Source: Candidatus Cloacimonadota bacterium
GTDB taxonomy: Bacteria > Cloacimonadota > Cloacimonadia > Cloacimonadales > TCS61
Direction of reading: 5' to 3'
DNA: 46,714 bases
Assembly: GCA_018400535.1 (NCBI GenBank)
Contig: JAGYMQ010000068.1
Location: 1 to 46,714, forward strand
The notes beneath the pieces were generated by a model that saw nothing but the letters and a program-made list of their open reading frames with translations, did no database searches and was not told the origin of the DNA. Of this stretch, positions 33,616 through 43,370 are shown in pieces. How positions within the stretch are numbered: the first letter of the stretch is position 1; every line of letters begins with the position of its first letter. Position numbers and translations under genes: made by a program.

Positions 33616-34318
33616 AACAAGAAAAGAGATAATCAGATTGGATAATGTCTGGTTTGATTATGCTGGAGAAGATTTTTTAAAAAATTTGAATCTCGTTGTC
33701 TTTCAAGATGATTTTTTAGGGATCGTGGGACCAAATGGTGGCGGGAAAACAACGCTTTTAAAATTGATCATGGGATTATTGAAACCAACCAAAGGCAAGA
33801 TTTCAGTTTTTGGCAAATCACCAGAAAAAGGCAGAAAACAACTCGGCTATCTTTCCCAGTTCAAAGAGATCGATTTTGATTTTCCGATAACTGTGGAAGA
33901 AATCGTGCTTTTGGGCAGAACAAATGATCATTTTTTCAAGAAATTCAGTAATAAAGATAGAGAACAGACTGATAGCGCTTTACGAAAGATGGGGATCGAG
34001 AAATTACGAAAACGGAAATTGAATGAACTTTCTGGCGGTGAGAAACAACGCGTTTTCGTGGCGCGTGCGCTGGTCAATCAGCCGCAAGCATTGGTTTTAG
34101 ATGAACCGATGAACAATCTTGATATGAGCATTCAAAAAGAATTTTATGAAATTTTGCAAGATTTGAATAAAGAAATGGCGATCATCATTGTGGATCACGA
34201 TCTGGATATGATCACCAACTTTGCAAAAGAAGTAGCTTGCGTCAATAAATGCAGCACACATTCGATTCGTTATCATTCTGTGACTGCAAATAAAATATTG
34301 GATATTTGCCATGTCTGA
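33605..34318 (+). CDS. metal ABC transporter ATPase (ZnuC-like)
   Basis: 237-residue ATP-binding subunit. Walker A GPNGGGKTT, Q loop SQFKEIDFDFP, signature LSGGEKQRVFVARAL and Walker B ALVLDEPMNNLD are canonical, followed by IIIVDHDLDM. It powers import of the metal bound by the upstream lipoprotein. The ATG at 33605 has AGGA 8 nt upstream. A TTG start at 33578 would lengthen the overlap and add no conserved sequence. Its stop overlaps the permease gene by 8 bp. Confidence 0.93.
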   Translation: MQTETRKEIIRLDNVWFDYAGEDFLKNLNLVVFQDDFLGIVGPNGGGKTTLLKLIMGLLKPTKGKISVFGKSPEKGRKQLGYLSQFKEIDFDFPITVEEIVLLGRTNDHFFKKFSNKDREQTDSALRKMGIEKLRKRKLNELSGGEKQRVFVARALVNQPQALVLDEPMNNLDMSIQKEFYEILQDLNKEMAIIIVDHDLDMITNFAKEVACVNKCSTHSIRYHSVTANKILDICHV

Positions 34319-35132
34319 AATATTGCAATACAGTTTTTTCCAAAATGCATTGATCATCGCTGTTTTGGCTTCTCTGGCGGGTGGGATAATCGGAACTTAT
34401 ATCGTCGTGAAAAGAATGTCAATGATCTCGGGCAGCATCGCACACACTGCTTTCGGAGGTCTCGGCATCAGCTATTTTGCGAATGTTAATCCATTGATCG
34501 GAGCAATCTTCTTCAGTCTCGCTGCTGCGGTCAGTATTGCTTTCTTCAGAAGAAAGGCAAAAAATCGATTGGACATTTTACTCAGCTTTTTATGGGCAAC
34601 AGGCATGGCGATCGGATTGGTCTTCATTTTCCTTTCGCCCGGCTATTCGACCGATCTTTTCACCTATTTATTTGGAAATATTTTGATGGTCGAAAGAGCT
34701 GATCTCTGGATGATCCTGATACTCGATGTAATCATCATCCTGACTGTTCTTGTTATGTTCAATTCTTTTCTAGCAGTAACTTTTGACGAAGAATATGCCG
34801 AAGTCAGGAATCTTCCTGTAACTTTCATCTTTATCGTATTGTTCAGTTTGATCGCTCTTACTGTGGTGATGATGATACGTGTGGTAGGAATTATCTTGAT
34901 GATCGCCATTTTAACTTTGCCAGCAGCGACTGCACAACTTTTCAGCAAAACGCTCAAAAAGATTATGCTCTATTCTGCTTTGATCACGCTAATCGCAACA
35001 GTTTCCGGCTTGATCATTTCCTATTACTTGAATTTTGCTACCGGACCGATCATCGTGCTGCTGATCTCGATGATCTATCTCTTTGGGATTTTCTTATCAG
35101 GGTGGAAAAAAAATTCTCATAAGACATCTTGA
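34311..35132 (+). CDS. metal ABC transporter permease (ZnuB-like)
   Basis: 273-residue inner-membrane permease of the ABC-3 family with about eight hydrophobic helices. Markers are GTYIVVKRMSMISGSIAHTAFGG near residues 25-50 and GIILMIAILTLPAATAQLFSK near 190-210. The dimer forms the metal channel for the ATPase and lipoprotein encoded upstream. It is the last gene of the three-gene operon and converges on tadA across a 181-bp gap in which I see no clear terminator or gene. Confidence 0.92.
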   Translation: MSEILQYSFFQNALIIAVLASLAGGIIGTYIVVKRMSMISGSIAHTAFGGLGISYFANVNPLIGAIFFSLAAAVSIAFFRRKAKNRLDILLSFLWATGMAIGLVFIFLSPGYSTDLFTYLFGNILMVERADLWMILILDVIIILTVLVMFNSFLAVTFDEEYAEVRNLPVTFIFIVLFSLIALTVVMMIRVVGIILMIAILTLPAATAQLFSKTLKKIMLYSALITLIATVSGLIISYYLNFATGPIIVLLISMIYLFGIFLSGWKKNSHKTS

Positions 35133-35313
35133 TCTGCTTTTCAGTGCGATTTTTAAAATTTTTTTAGCATAGATATAGTTATTTCAAATTCGATCCAGAT
35201 TTTTTCTTCACAACGATAGAACAAAATCTGAACGTGCGGCTGCAATTGACGTAGTTGGAGGTTGACGGAATTTTTCTTTTTATCTCATTTCTGTGGATTA
35301 TTAGAGACCGTCA

Positions 35314-35760
35314 TTACCGTTTCTCAGCAAAAAATTTCTTTAAAATTTCTGCACTTTCGATTTTCATCACACCTGCTTTCAGAATCGGATTATGATTGAA
35401 ATTATTATCTAAAAGTGCATTATAAATCGATCCAGATGATCCTGCTTTCGGATCATAGCAACCAAAAACAACTCTGCTAACACGCGTCCAAATAATCATT
35501 CCAGCACACATCAAACAAGGTTCAGTCGTTACATAGAGCGTATATTCAGAAAGGAATTTTTCACCATTTTGGATCATTTTTTCGATGATCAATTTTTCGG
35601 CATGCGCCAGCGGATCTTTGAGCTCATTCACCCGATTATGGTCTTTTGCCATCAGTTTGTCATTTTTTACCAAGATCGCCCCGATCGGGACTTCATCATT
35701 TTGGAAAGCTAATTTTGCTTGTTCCAGAGCGATATTCATCCAATACAAATCGCTTTTCAT
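35314..35760 (-). CDS. tadA: tRNA adenosine(34) deaminase TadA
   Basis: Deaminates A34 to inosine in tRNA-Arg(ACG). 148 residues. Zinc ligands H53 in HAE (E55 is the proton shuttle) and C82/C85 in PCLMCAGMI are present, as are VPIGAILV and the family's GSSGSIYN segment near residues 105-115. The ATG at 35758-35760 is chosen; a TTG at 35775 would lie inside the hflC terminator. Neither start has a strong Shine-Dalgarno. It lies 60 bp after hflC and behind a terminator, so it needs read-through or its own promoter. Confidence 0.9.
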   Translation of the reverse strand: MKSDLYWMNIALEQAKLAFQNDEVPIGAILVKNDKLMAKDHNRVNELKDPLAHAEKLIIEKMIQNGEKFLSEYTLYVTTEPCLMCAGMIIWTRVSRVVFGCYDPKAGSSGSIYNALLDNNFNHNPILKAGVMKIESAEILKKFFAEKR

Positions 35761-35773
35761 AAAAATTTCTAAC

Positions 35774-35812
35774 AAAAAAAGGTTTCCAGACTGACGTGAA
35801 ATCTGGAAACCT
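35774..35812 (-). terminator. intrinsic terminator after hflC
   Basis: An 11-bp perfect stem (AGGTTTCCAGA 35780-35790 with TCTGGAAACCT 35802-35812) has an 11-nt loop. On the minus strand it is followed by a T-run at 35779-35774. It lies 8 bp after the hflC stop. Confidence 0.85.
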
Positions 35813-35819
35813 GAATTAT

Positions 35820-36749
35820 CTATTTTGTGCTTTTCAAGAATTTGTAATAATCGCTATCAGTGGTCATGATCAGCGTATTTTTTTTATCGATAGTTTGTTC
35901 ATAAGTTTCTAGAGTTTTCAAAAATTCGTAAAAATCAGGGTCGCGATTGTAAGCCCTGGCGTAAATATTGATCGCGTCTGCATCTGCCTCACCTTTGATC
36001 TTTTGTGCTGTTTCATAGGCTTCCGATTCGATCTGATCCAATTCTCTTTTCATTCTTCCTAGAATTTCGGAAGATTTTCCCTGACCTTCGGAACGATATT
36101 TAGCAGCAATTTTTTCGCGTTCGGAGATCATGCGATCAAAAACCTTAGTCTGCACTTCATCGTTATAGTTCAATCTTTTGATTCGAACATCGATCAATTT
36201 GATACCATATTCCATGATTTTATCTTTGGACAGAGTAAAGATCGAATCAGCGATCGCACGCCGTCCATGTTTGATGTTTTCTTTAACAACGTCGCCGTAG
36301 GAGCTTTCCTGATATTCCAGAGTAAATTCCATATCGCGATTTGTGTTGCGCACGATACCAAGAAGCGGATGCCCGCTGATCACATCGCGAGTTGTCCCGC
36401 TGATAATATCATCTAAACGACTGTGGGCGATATTTTCGTAGCGCGTTGTTTCATAGAATTTGAGAGGATCAACGATCTGCCAGCGCGAGAAAGTATCGAG
36501 CCAGATATAGCGTTTGTCCGAAGTTGGAATTTGTTTAGGATCACCATCCCATTCCAACAATCTTTTTTCAAAATAATGAACTTTTTGGATAAAAGGAATC
36601 TTGAATTGCAAACCTGCACTATTTTTTGCTCCCACAGGATCACCAAATTGCGTGATAATAACCTTTTCTTTTTCATCAATGATATAAAGAGAATTGAAGA
36701 TAACGATGAGAGCAATAACGATTATGATAATGAGTGTTTTATATTTCAT
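35820..36749 (-). CDS. hflC: HflC, SPFH/Band-7 membrane protein
   Basis: 309 residues: one N-terminal transmembrane helix (about 4-22), then a periplasmic Band-7 domain (YIIDEKEKVIITQFGDPVG) and a helical tail. With HflK it forms the large cage around the FtsH protease in the inner membrane and limits FtsH access to membrane substrates. AAGGAGG stands 7 nt before the ATG at 36749, supporting this start over one seven codons upstream. It begins 1 bp after the hflK stop. Length and order (hflK-hflC) are standard. Confidence 0.93.
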   Translation of the reverse strand: MKYKTLIIIIVIALIVIFNSLYIIDEKEKVIITQFGDPVGAKNSAGLQFKIPFIQKVHYFEKRLLEWDGDPKQIPTSDKRYIWLDTFSRWQIVDPLKFYETTRYENIAHSRLDDIISGTTRDVISGHPLLGIVRNTNRDMEFTLEYQESSYGDVVKENIKHGRRAIADSIFTLSKDKIMEYGIKLIDVRIKRLNYNDEVQTKVFDRMISEREKIAAKYRSEGQGKSSEILGRMKRELDQIESEAYETAQKIKGEADADAINIYARAYNRDPDFYEFLKTLETYEQTIDKKNTLIMTTDSDYYKFLKSTK

Positions 36750-36750
36750 T

Positions 36751-37728
36751 TTAGTTTCCTCCTTTATCAAGATTTAAAAGTGGTAAAATTCCTTTTTGTT
36801 CATCATCAACGATATAAATCTTTTCAACTTTGGGAATCACTTTTTGCATCGTTTCCAGGTACATTCGGCGTTTGGTCACGGTTTTTGCTAAACGATATTG
36901 ATCATACATACTGATGAAACGTTCAGCATCACCTTCCGCACGATTGACACGATTGACCGCATAACCTTCAGCTTCTTCGATCGTTCGTTTCGCTTTACCT
37001 TTGGCTTCTGGAATAACTTCGTTATATTTCTGCCAGGCTTCGTTTATGATCCGCTCTTTTTCCTGCTTTGCCGAATTCACTTCATTGAATGCCGGTTTCA
37101 CTCGCTCTGGAGGATTCACATTTTGTAGATTGACCGTCACGATCTCGATACCAACTTTATATTCATCCAATAATTTTCCCACCATTTCTTCAGTTTGAAC
37201 AGCGATCTCTTTTCGATTGAGGACGATCACTTCATCGACGCTACGGTCTCCCACGACTTCACGCATAATTGATTCGGAAACATCGCGAATGGTTTCTTCC
37301 ACATTGCGCACATTAAAAAGATATCTAACAGGATCTTTGATACGATATTGCACAATCCATTCGACCTCTGCGATGTTCAGGTCACCCGAGAGCATGATAG
37401 ATTCATTCTCATAATTGCGACGGGAAAATTCTGTTTTGATGCCGGAACGCAAAGTGCGGAATCCGAATTCTTCTTTGTAAACTTGTTTCACTTTCACCTT
37501 TGTGAGTTTATCGATCCCAAAAGGAATCTTAAAATGTAGTCCTGGATCTGTTGTGCTCACATATTTTCCAAATCTTTGAATAACGCCCACTTCTTCTGGA
37601 TTAACGGTGTATAAACCGGTAATAACAAAAATAACAGCAAAAACAATGATTATTGTTGTCACCACTTTTTTTTTGGAAAAATTGGGTATTTTCAATTCTT
37701 TTTTCTTAATTTCTTCAAAATCGGTCAT
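36751..37728 (-). CDS. hflK: HflK, SPFH/Band-7 membrane protein
   Basis: 325 residues with a transmembrane helix near 23-43 (VTTIIIVFAVIFVITGLY). The Band-7 domain follows (VNPEEVGVIQRFGKYV, DPGLHFKIPFGIDKL, EWIVQYRIKDPVRYLFNV), then a long helical segment (AFNEVNSAKQEKERIINEAWQKYN). The glycine-rich N-terminus of E. coli HflK is missing, as in many non-proteobacterial forms. It partners HflC encoded immediately downstream. It lies 45 bp after the NusG-like gene in the same direction. Confidence 0.92.
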   Translation of the reverse strand: MTDFEEIKKKELKIPNFSKKKVVTTIIIVFAVIFVITGLYTVNPEEVGVIQRFGKYVSTTDPGLHFKIPFGIDKLTKVKVKQVYKEEFGFRTLRSGIKTEFSRRNYENESIMLSGDLNIAEVEWIVQYRIKDPVRYLFNVRNVEETIRDVSESIMREVVGDRSVDEVIVLNRKEIAVQTEEMVGKLLDEYKVGIEIVTVNLQNVNPPERVKPAFNEVNSAKQEKERIINEAWQKYNEVIPEAKGKAKRTIEEAEGYAVNRVNRAEGDAERFISMYDQYRLAKTVTKRRMYLETMQKVIPKVEKIYIVDDEQKGILPLLNLDKGGN

Positions 37729-37773
37729 AGATTTCTCCTTTTTTGGATTGGAAGATCAAAATAATTTTCGATA

Positions 37774-38331
37774 TTAAACCTTTTTTCCGATAAATTTGAT
37801 TTGATCAGATCCCACAGAAACAGACACAGCCTGCTTTAATAAACTGATCTTCAAGATTATCTTGTTGATATTTTTGGCATCTTCGACATAGCCAACCATT
37901 CCTTTCAAAGGGCCGGCGATCAATTTCACTCTCATTCCTTTATGCAGGAATTTTGCGATTCGGTAATTAGCACCTTTTTCTTTGCCCGAATGTATTTCCT
38001 GTAATTCTGCTGTCAATACATTATCTCTTGGAACAGCAATAAAATGAGATGAATATCCTGATATTGTCAAAATTCTTTTCTGTTTCAGATCACATTTCAC
38101 AAAGATGTATCCTGGAAACATCGGCTTGGTGAAAGTTACGGTTCGATCTTTGTATCTATTTTCGCTATCCAACAAAGGTAAATAATAAAATATCTTATAT
38201 TCATAAGCAATTTTTGCCAGTTTCTTTTCGCAGCGCGGTTTGGTGCGCACAGCATACCAGGTGAAACCCTCTTGTGCTGGCTTCAGGTCTCCGAATAATT
38301 CTTGGATCTCGTCTTTGTTGTTCGAAGACAT
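37774..38331 (-). CDS. NusG paralogue (RfaH/UpxY-like antiterminator)
   Basis: 185 residues with an NGN domain (WYAVRTKPRCEKKLAKIAY at 25-43, KPMFPGYIFVKCDL at 69-82) and a C-terminal KOW segment (GMRVKLIAGPLKGMVGYVED). The N-terminal RTKPR..EKK and short length match the specialised NusG paralogues (UpxY, RfaH, LoaP) that help RNA polymerase through long polysaccharide operons. It lies 3 bp after a nucleotide-sugar dehydrogenase gene, and glycosyltransferase genes begin 5.5 kb away. Ribosomal-protein and secE neighbours typical of housekeeping nusG are absent. Confidence 0.85.
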   Translation of the reverse strand: MSSNNKDEIQELFGDLKPAQEGFTWYAVRTKPRCEKKLAKIAYEYKIFYYLPLLDSENRYKDRTVTFTKPMFPGYIFVKCDLKQKRILTISGYSSHFIAVPRDNVLTAELQEIHSGKEKGANYRIAKFLHKGMRVKLIAGPLKGMVGYVEDAKNINKIILKISLLKQAVSVSVGSDQIKFIGKKV

Positions 38332-38334
38332 TTT

Positions 38335-39633
38335 TCACATACGAATGATCTTTTCTGAATCAATGCCGTCAGTAGCAAGACGAGTATCCAAGATGATCTT
38401 GGAGCGTTTCACAATTTCTCGATAATTGTATGATGTGTGATTCGTAACGATCACGACAGCGTCATAATCTTCCATTTCGTTTAATCCGACTGAATGATAT
38501 TCTTTTCCGTTCAATTCATTATGGAAGACTGGAACGTGAGGATCATTATAGGCAAAATTAGCTTTATTTTCTTCCAAAAGTAAGATCAGGTCTTGAATGG
38601 GAGATTCTCGCATATCTTCGATATCCTTTTTATAAGCTGCGCCTAACAATAAAATTTTAGATTTTGAGAGAGCAATACCATTTTCATTAAGGATTTTCAT
38701 CAGCTTATTTACCACAAATTGCGGCATAGAATTATTGATCTCGCCTGCCAATTCGATCAATCTCGTATGATAGCCATATTCTCTTGCTTTCCAAGTTAGA
38801 TAAAAAGGATCGAGTGGGATGCAATGTCCACCAATTCCTGGACCTGGATAAAACGCCATAAATCCATAAGGCTTTGTTTTTGCGGCATTTATCACTTCCC
38901 AGACATCAATATTCATCTTTTCGCAGAGTATCGTCATCTCGTTGGCAAGAGCAATATTGATGTTACGAAATGTGTTTTCATAGATCTTTTCCATTTCTGC
39001 TACAGCTGGAGAAGAAACGAGATGGATCGGCGCATCAAGAATTTCCTGATAGAATTTTCGGGAAATTTGATTACAATTGTCTGTCATTCCACCAACTACT
39101 TTTGGAGTGTTTGCTGTTTTGTAATCTTTATTGCCAGGATCAACTCTTTCCGGTGAAAAAGCGATGAAAATATCTTTCCCAACCACGAACCCTTTTTTTG
39201 TAAAGGCAGGAGCAACGATCTCCTCTGTCGTACCAGGATACGTAGTGCTTTCCAGAATAACCAGAGTATTTTTTGATACATTTTCTGATAATGCTTGCAC
39301 AGAAGCTTTGACGTAGCTGGAATCTGGTTGTTGATATTTGTCCAGCGGTGTCGGAACAGCGATCATAATAACATCTGCATCGTTCAAAGCTGCATAATTT
39401 TTGGTAGCTGTTAATTTTTCATTTTCTACGACATTTTTCAGATCGGCATCTGCCACGTCTCCAATGTAATTATCTGCTCTGTTGACGTGTTCTACAGCAT
39501 AATCACTAACGTCCACACCGATGACTTTGAAGCCTTTTTTGGCAACTGTGACTGCCATCGGTAAGCCAACATAACCTAAACCGACAACACCAACGATCGC
39601 AGATTTGTTTTTGATTTTTTCGGTAATATTCAT
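38335..39633 (-). CDS. nucleotide-sugar dehydrogenase (WbpA-like UDP-HexNAc 6-dehydrogenase)
   Basis: 432 residues. NAD-binding GLGYVGLP (18-25), ESTTYPGTT, the FSPERVDPGN stretch (159-168), and the active-site cysteine C271 in GPGIGGHCIPLDP identify a UDP-glucose/UDP-HexNAc dehydrogenase that oxidises C6 of a UDP-sugar to a uronate. SPERVDPGN favours the WbpA/UDP-GlcNAc group over UDP-glucose or UDP-ManNAc enzymes, but this is not proof. The product would feed O-antigen or capsule synthesis. The NusG paralogue follows 3 bp downstream and ahcY lies 45 bp upstream. Confidence 0.9.
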   Translation of the reverse strand: MNITEKIKNKSAIVGVVGLGYVGLPMAVTVAKKGFKVIGVDVSDYAVEHVNRADNYIGDVADADLKNVVENEKLTATKNYAALNDADVIMIAVPTPLDKYQQPDSSYVKASVQALSENVSKNTLVILESTTYPGTTEEIVAPAFTKKGFVVGKDIFIAFSPERVDPGNKDYKTANTPKVVGGMTDNCNQISRKFYQEILDAPIHLVSSPAVAEMEKIYENTFRNINIALANEMTILCEKMNIDVWEVINAAKTKPYGFMAFYPGPGIGGHCIPLDPFYLTWKAREYGYHTRLIELAGEINNSMPQFVVNKLMKILNENGIALSKSKILLLGAAYKKDIEDMRESPIQDLILLLEENKANFAYNDPHVPVFHNELNGKEYHSVGLNEMEDYDAVVIVTNHTSYNYREIVKRSKIILDTRLATDGIDSEKIIRM

Positions 39634-39678
39634 ATTTTTCTCCTGAAATTTATTTGTTATGGATTTTCTGAAAAAATA

Positions 39679-41064
39679 TCAATACTTATAATGCTCTGGT
39701 TTATAGGGTCCTTCGATATCCACACCAATATATTCGGCTTGATCAGAAGTCAATTGCGTCAATTTCACACCTAATTTATCCAGATGCAAGCGTGCAACTT
39801 CTTCATCCAATCTTTTTGGCAAAATATAGACTTTCTTTTCATGAACTTTCTGCCATAATTCCAACTGTGCTAGAACCTGATTGGAAAAGGAATTGCTCAT
39901 CACAAAAGAAGGATGTCCCGTCGCATTACCCAAATTCACCAATCTTCCTTCCGATAACAGAATGATCGAATGATCGTCAGAGAAAAAAATCTGATGTACC
40001 TGCGGTTTGATCTCAACTTTTTTCACGCCAGGAAGTTCGTAAAGTTTATTGACTTGAATTTCATGATCAAAATGTCCGATATTACAAACGATCGCCTGAT
40101 CTTTCATGCGCTGCATATGATCGGTGCGGATCACATCTTTGTTTCCAGTAGCTGTAACAAAAATATCTGCTGTTTCCACGACATCTTCCAAAACTTTCAC
40201 TTCAAAACCTTCCATCGCTGCCTGCAAAGCACAGATCGGATCGATTTCGGTAATAGTTACACGAGCACCGAAATTACGCAACGATTGAGCACTGCCTTTT
40301 CCCACATCACCATAACCACAGATCGCGACAGACTTTCCAGCAACCATTACATCTGTTGCACGTTTGATACCATCTGCCAGCGATTCACGACAGCCATAAA
40401 GATTATCAAATTTGGATTTTGTGACAGAATCATTTACATTGAAGGCGGGAAATTGCAGTGTTCCTTTTTGCATCATTTGGTAGAGACGATTTACGCCAGT
40501 TGTCGTTTCTTCTGAGACACCTTTGATATTATTTGCGATCATTTTCCAATCTTTTTCAGGAAGATTTTTTATAGCTTTATGGATCATCTTCAGGTCTATG
40601 TTGTCAGCTTTTTGTTCCGCCATTTTAGGATCTTGCTGAAATTTTATTGCTTCGTGAATAAAAAGAGTGGCATCACCTCCATCGTCAACGATAAGATCAG
40701 GTCCTTCATTATCTGGAAAAGAAAGCGCTTGTGAGGTGCACCACCAATATTCTTCGATCGTTTCACCTTTCCAGGCAAAAACGGGAATTTTTCTTTTTGC
40801 GATCGCAGCTGCAGCATGATCCTGGGTAGAAAAAATATTACAGCTTGCCCACCGCACATCAGCTCCCAATTCAACCAAAGTTTCGATCAAGACAGCAGTT
40901 TGGATCGTCATGTGCAAGCTGCCAGTGATCTTTGCTCCTTCTAAAGGTTTTTGCGTTGCGTATTTATCACGCAACGCCATCAATCCTGGCATTTCTTTTT
41001 CAGCGATATTTATTTCTAACCGGCCATAATCTGCCAGAGAAATATCCTTGATCTTGTAATCCAT
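39679..41064 (-). CDS. ahcY: adenosylhomocysteinase
   Basis: Hydrolyses S-adenosylhomocysteine to adenosine and homocysteine, removing the product inhibitor of methyltransferases. 461 residues. Markers: [33 protein letters not shown]-type NAD loop [35 protein letters not shown] and the C-terminal KPEHYKY, whose lysine reaches the neighbouring active site. The ATG at 41062-41064 has GGAG upstream and lies 1 bp past the pnp stop. A longer extension would overlap pnp and has no homology. Confidence 0.96.
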   Translation of the reverse strand: MDYKIKDISLADYGRLEINIAEKEMPGLMALRDKYATQKPLEGAKITGSLHMTIQTAVLIETLVELGADVRWASCNIFSTQDHAAAAIAKRKIPVFAWKGETIEEYWWCTSQALSFPDNEGPDLIVDDGGDATLFIHEAIKFQQDPKMAEQKADNIDLKMIHKAIKNLPEKDWKMIANNIKGVSEETTTGVNRLYQMMQKGTLQFPAFNVNDSVTKSKFDNLYGCRESLADGIKRATDVMVAGKSVAICGYGDVGKGSAQSLRNFGARVTITEIDPICALQAAMEGFEVKVLEDVVETADIFVTATGNKDVIRTDHMQRMKDQAIVCNIGHFDHEIQVNKLYELPGVKKVEIKPQVHQIFFSDDHSIILLSEGRLVNLGNATGHPSFVMSNSFSNQVLAQLELWQKVHEKKVYILPKRLDEEVARLHLDKLGVKLTQLTSDQAEYIGVDIEGPYKPEHYKY

Positions 41065-41065
41065 T

Positions 41066-43237
41066 TTATCTCCGTTTTTTATTAAATTTTTTCTTATGAT
41101 CACGCGAGTGACTATGTGAAGATTTCGGTGTGGGGTTACCATCAACGCCTTTCATCGTCAATTTTACTTTTCCACGATCGAATCCCGTAAATTTAACATT
41201 TACTTTATCTCCCAGCTTGAGCATATCTTCAACTTTTTTCACGTGTGAATCATGTAATTGGGAAATGTGAACAAGCCCTTCTTTTGCACCATGCATGAAT
41301 TTCACAAAAGCACCGTAATCTTCAATACGAGTAACGATTCCTTCATAAACATGGAACATCTTTGGATCATTTACAATATCTTTGATAAATTGTTGAGCCT
41401 TTTTCACGGAACTTTTATCAGGAGCAAAAATCGTTACTTTCCCATCATCTTCGATCTCGATCTGTGCGCCTGTACTGTCTATAATACTATTGATCATTTT
41501 TCCACCAGAACCGATTATTTCACCGATCTTTTTGGTCTCTACTTTCATTGTTTCGATGCGAGGTGCATTTTCAGAAGGTTCTTTTCTCGGTTCAGAGATC
41601 GTTTCAACGATTTTTTCCAAAATGAACATTCTGGCAATTTTTGCTTTTCTTAGCGCTTGTTCCATTATCTCTCTGGTAATTCCTTCGATTTTTATATCCA
41701 TTTGTAAAGCCGTGATCCCATCTTTCGTTCCAGTTACTTTAAAATCCATATCACCAAGATGATCTTCGAGTCCCATTATATCAGTTAGAATAACAAATTC
41801 TCCATTCTCCATGATCAAGCCATTTGCAATGCCAGCAACTGGTTTTTTAATTGGAACACCAGCTGCCATCAAAGCCAACGTGCCGCTACAAACTGTTGCC
41901 ATCGAGGAAGAACCGTTCGATTCCAAAATATCGGAAACTACACGAACAGTATATGGGAATGTCATATCATCGGGCATCATTGGATACAATGCTCTTTCTG
42001 CCAGCGCACCATGCCCCAATTCTCGTCTGCCAGGTCCTCTCATCCAACCTGCTTCTCCCACGCTGAAAGGTGGAAAATTATAATGCAGAAAATAGGGCTT
42101 TTTGAATTCTTCATCGAGTCCATCAATGATTTTCTCATCACGACCTGATCCCAGCGTTACAGTTCCCAATGATTGAGTTTCGCCGCGAGTAAAAAGAGCT
42201 GAACCATGAACTTTCGGTAAAACATCAATTTCGCAAGTGATCGGTCGGATATCATCCAATCCTCTTCCATCAGCGCGATGATGATCTTTGATTATAGAAT
42301 CTCGGAAATATTTGGTGAGAATTTCTTCAAAAGCATCATTGTAAAGTCCGATCTGTTCTTCAAAATCTTCTTTCTCAATTTTCGCTTCGAGCTCTGTTTC
42401 CAGTTCATTTTTTATCTCTTCGAGTGCATCTCCACGTTCCTGTTTACCGTGAATATAGACAGCTTTTTTTATTTTTTTACCATACTTTTTTTCCACTTCA
42501 TCGATTATTTCTTCGGGAGTGATATTCAATTCTAATTCCATCTTTTCAGGTTCAATTTCGTCGATCAATTCTTGTTGCAATGCGATCAATTGCTTGACTG
42601 TTTCATGTCCTTTATAAACGGCTTCGATCATTTTGTCTTCGCTCACTTCATTTGCTCCGGATTCGATCATAACCACAGAAGATTCGGTAGCAGCCACATC
42701 AAGATTCAAAACAGATGAATCCAATTGCGTTTTCGTGGGATTGATCATGATCTCATCATCGATTATTCCAACTTTTGCACCGGCAATCGGACCATGAAAT
42801 GGTATGTCCGAAATGGATAAAGCAGCCGAAGCACCCAAAATTCCAAGCATTCCTGGATCATTTTCGCCATCATAAGAAAGAACAGTAACGACGATATGAA
42901 CAGCGTTTCTAAAACCTTTTGGAAAAAGTGGTCTGATCGGTCGATCAATCAAACGAGCGTTTAAAGTTGCTCTTGTAGAAGGTTTTGCTTCTCTTTTAAA
43001 AAAACCACCGGGGATTTTTCCTGAGGCATACATTTTTTCGATAAAATCTACGGTGAGCGGGAAAAAATCCGTTCCTTCTTTAGGTTCTTTGTCAGCTGTT
43101 GCAGTCACCAAAACACATGTTTCTCCATAAGTGATAAAAACCGCGCCATTAGCTTGTTTTGCCATTCTGCCAGTTTCGATCGTCAATTGTTTTCCTGCCA
43201 CTTCCATAGTTCTTTTCTTCACATTAAAATTGTGCAT
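41066..43237 (-). CDS. pnp: polynucleotide phosphorylase
   Basis: 3'-5' phosphorolytic exoribonuclease and degradosome component. 723 residues: first RNase PH domain ([27 protein letters not shown]), alpha-helical linker, second RNase PH domain ([21 protein letters not shown]), KH domain ([17 protein letters not shown]) and S1 domain ([18 protein letters not shown]). All expected parts are present, with a short basic His/Ser/Lys tail. AAGGAGAA (43241-43248) is its Shine-Dalgarno. The long hairpin just upstream, between rpsO and pnp, suggests RNase III-type autoregulation. Confidence 0.97.
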   Translation of the reverse strand: MHNFNVKKRTMEVAGKQLTIETGRMAKQANGAVFITYGETCVLVTATADKEPKEGTDFFPLTVDFIEKMYASGKIPGGFFKREAKPSTRATLNARLIDRPIRPLFPKGFRNAVHIVVTVLSYDGENDPGMLGILGASAALSISDIPFHGPIAGAKVGIIDDEIMINPTKTQLDSSVLNLDVAATESSVVMIESGANEVSEDKMIEAVYKGHETVKQLIALQQELIDEIEPEKMELELNITPEEIIDEVEKKYGKKIKKAVYIHGKQERGDALEEIKNELETELEAKIEKEDFEEQIGLYNDAFEEILTKYFRDSIIKDHHRADGRGLDDIRPITCEIDVLPKVHGSALFTRGETQSLGTVTLGSGRDEKIIDGLDEEFKKPYFLHYNFPPFSVGEAGWMRGPGRRELGHGALAERALYPMMPDDMTFPYTVRVVSDILESNGSSSMATVCSGTLALMAAGVPIKKPVAGIANGLIMENGEFVILTDIMGLEDHLGDMDFKVTGTKDGITALQMDIKIEGITREIMEQALRKAKIARMFILEKIVETISEPRKEPSENAPRIETMKVETKKIGEIIGSGGKMINSIIDSTGAQIEIEDDGKVTIFAPDKSSVKKAQQFIKDIVNDPKMFHVYEGIVTRIEDYGAFVKFMHGAKEGLVHISQLHDSHVKKVEDMLKLGDKVNVKFTGFDRGKVKLTMKGVDGNPTPKSSHSHSRDHKKKFNKKRR

Positions 43238-43259
43238 TTATTCTCCTTTTTTGTTTGTA

Positions 43260-43328
43260 AGCGAAGAATTAAAGCAATAGACTAAAGCCACCTACAATAG
43301 ATTTAGTTTATTGCTAACATTCTCCGCT
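43260..43328 (-). promoter_or_regulatory. long hairpin in the rpsO-pnp leader
   Basis: An imperfect stem. The outer arms AGCGAAGAAT (43260-43269) and ATTCTCCGCT (43319-43328) pair with one mismatch. The inner arms AGCAATAGACTAAA (43273-43286) and TTTAGTTTATTGCT (43302-43315) pair over 14 bp with one G.U. The loop is 15 nt. The foot lies 12 nt before the pnp Shine-Dalgarno. E. coli has an RNase III-cleaved stem at the same place, by which PNPase controls its own synthesis. No sequence homology is implied. Confidence 0.7.
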
Positions 43329-43336
43329 CAGGTTTT

Positions 43337-43360
43337 TTAAGGGGACGGCCGTCCCCTTAA
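43337..43360. repeat. 24-bp perfect palindrome TTAAGGGGACGG/CCGTCCCCTTAA
   Basis: Lies between the rpsO stop and the pnp leader hairpin. As an RNA it would fold into a GC-rich hairpin, but on the minus strand it is followed by A-rich sequence and not a T-run, so it is not a classic terminator. It could pause polymerase, be a processing site, or be a copy of a dispersed palindromic repeat. Its GC content stands out from the surrounding sequence. Confidence 0.7.
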
Positions 43361-43370
43361 TTTTGATTAT

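Noticed and set aside
41258-41653. Open frame opposite the pnp gene
   Set aside because: Lies fully inside pnp on the other strand, has no family likeness; a shadow of the coding frame.
43270-43315. TGGC...TTGC pattern on the minus strand resembling a sigma-54 promoter of pnp
   Set aside because: GG and GC are 14 nt apart instead of 12, and the bases are explained by the rpsO-pnp hairpin.
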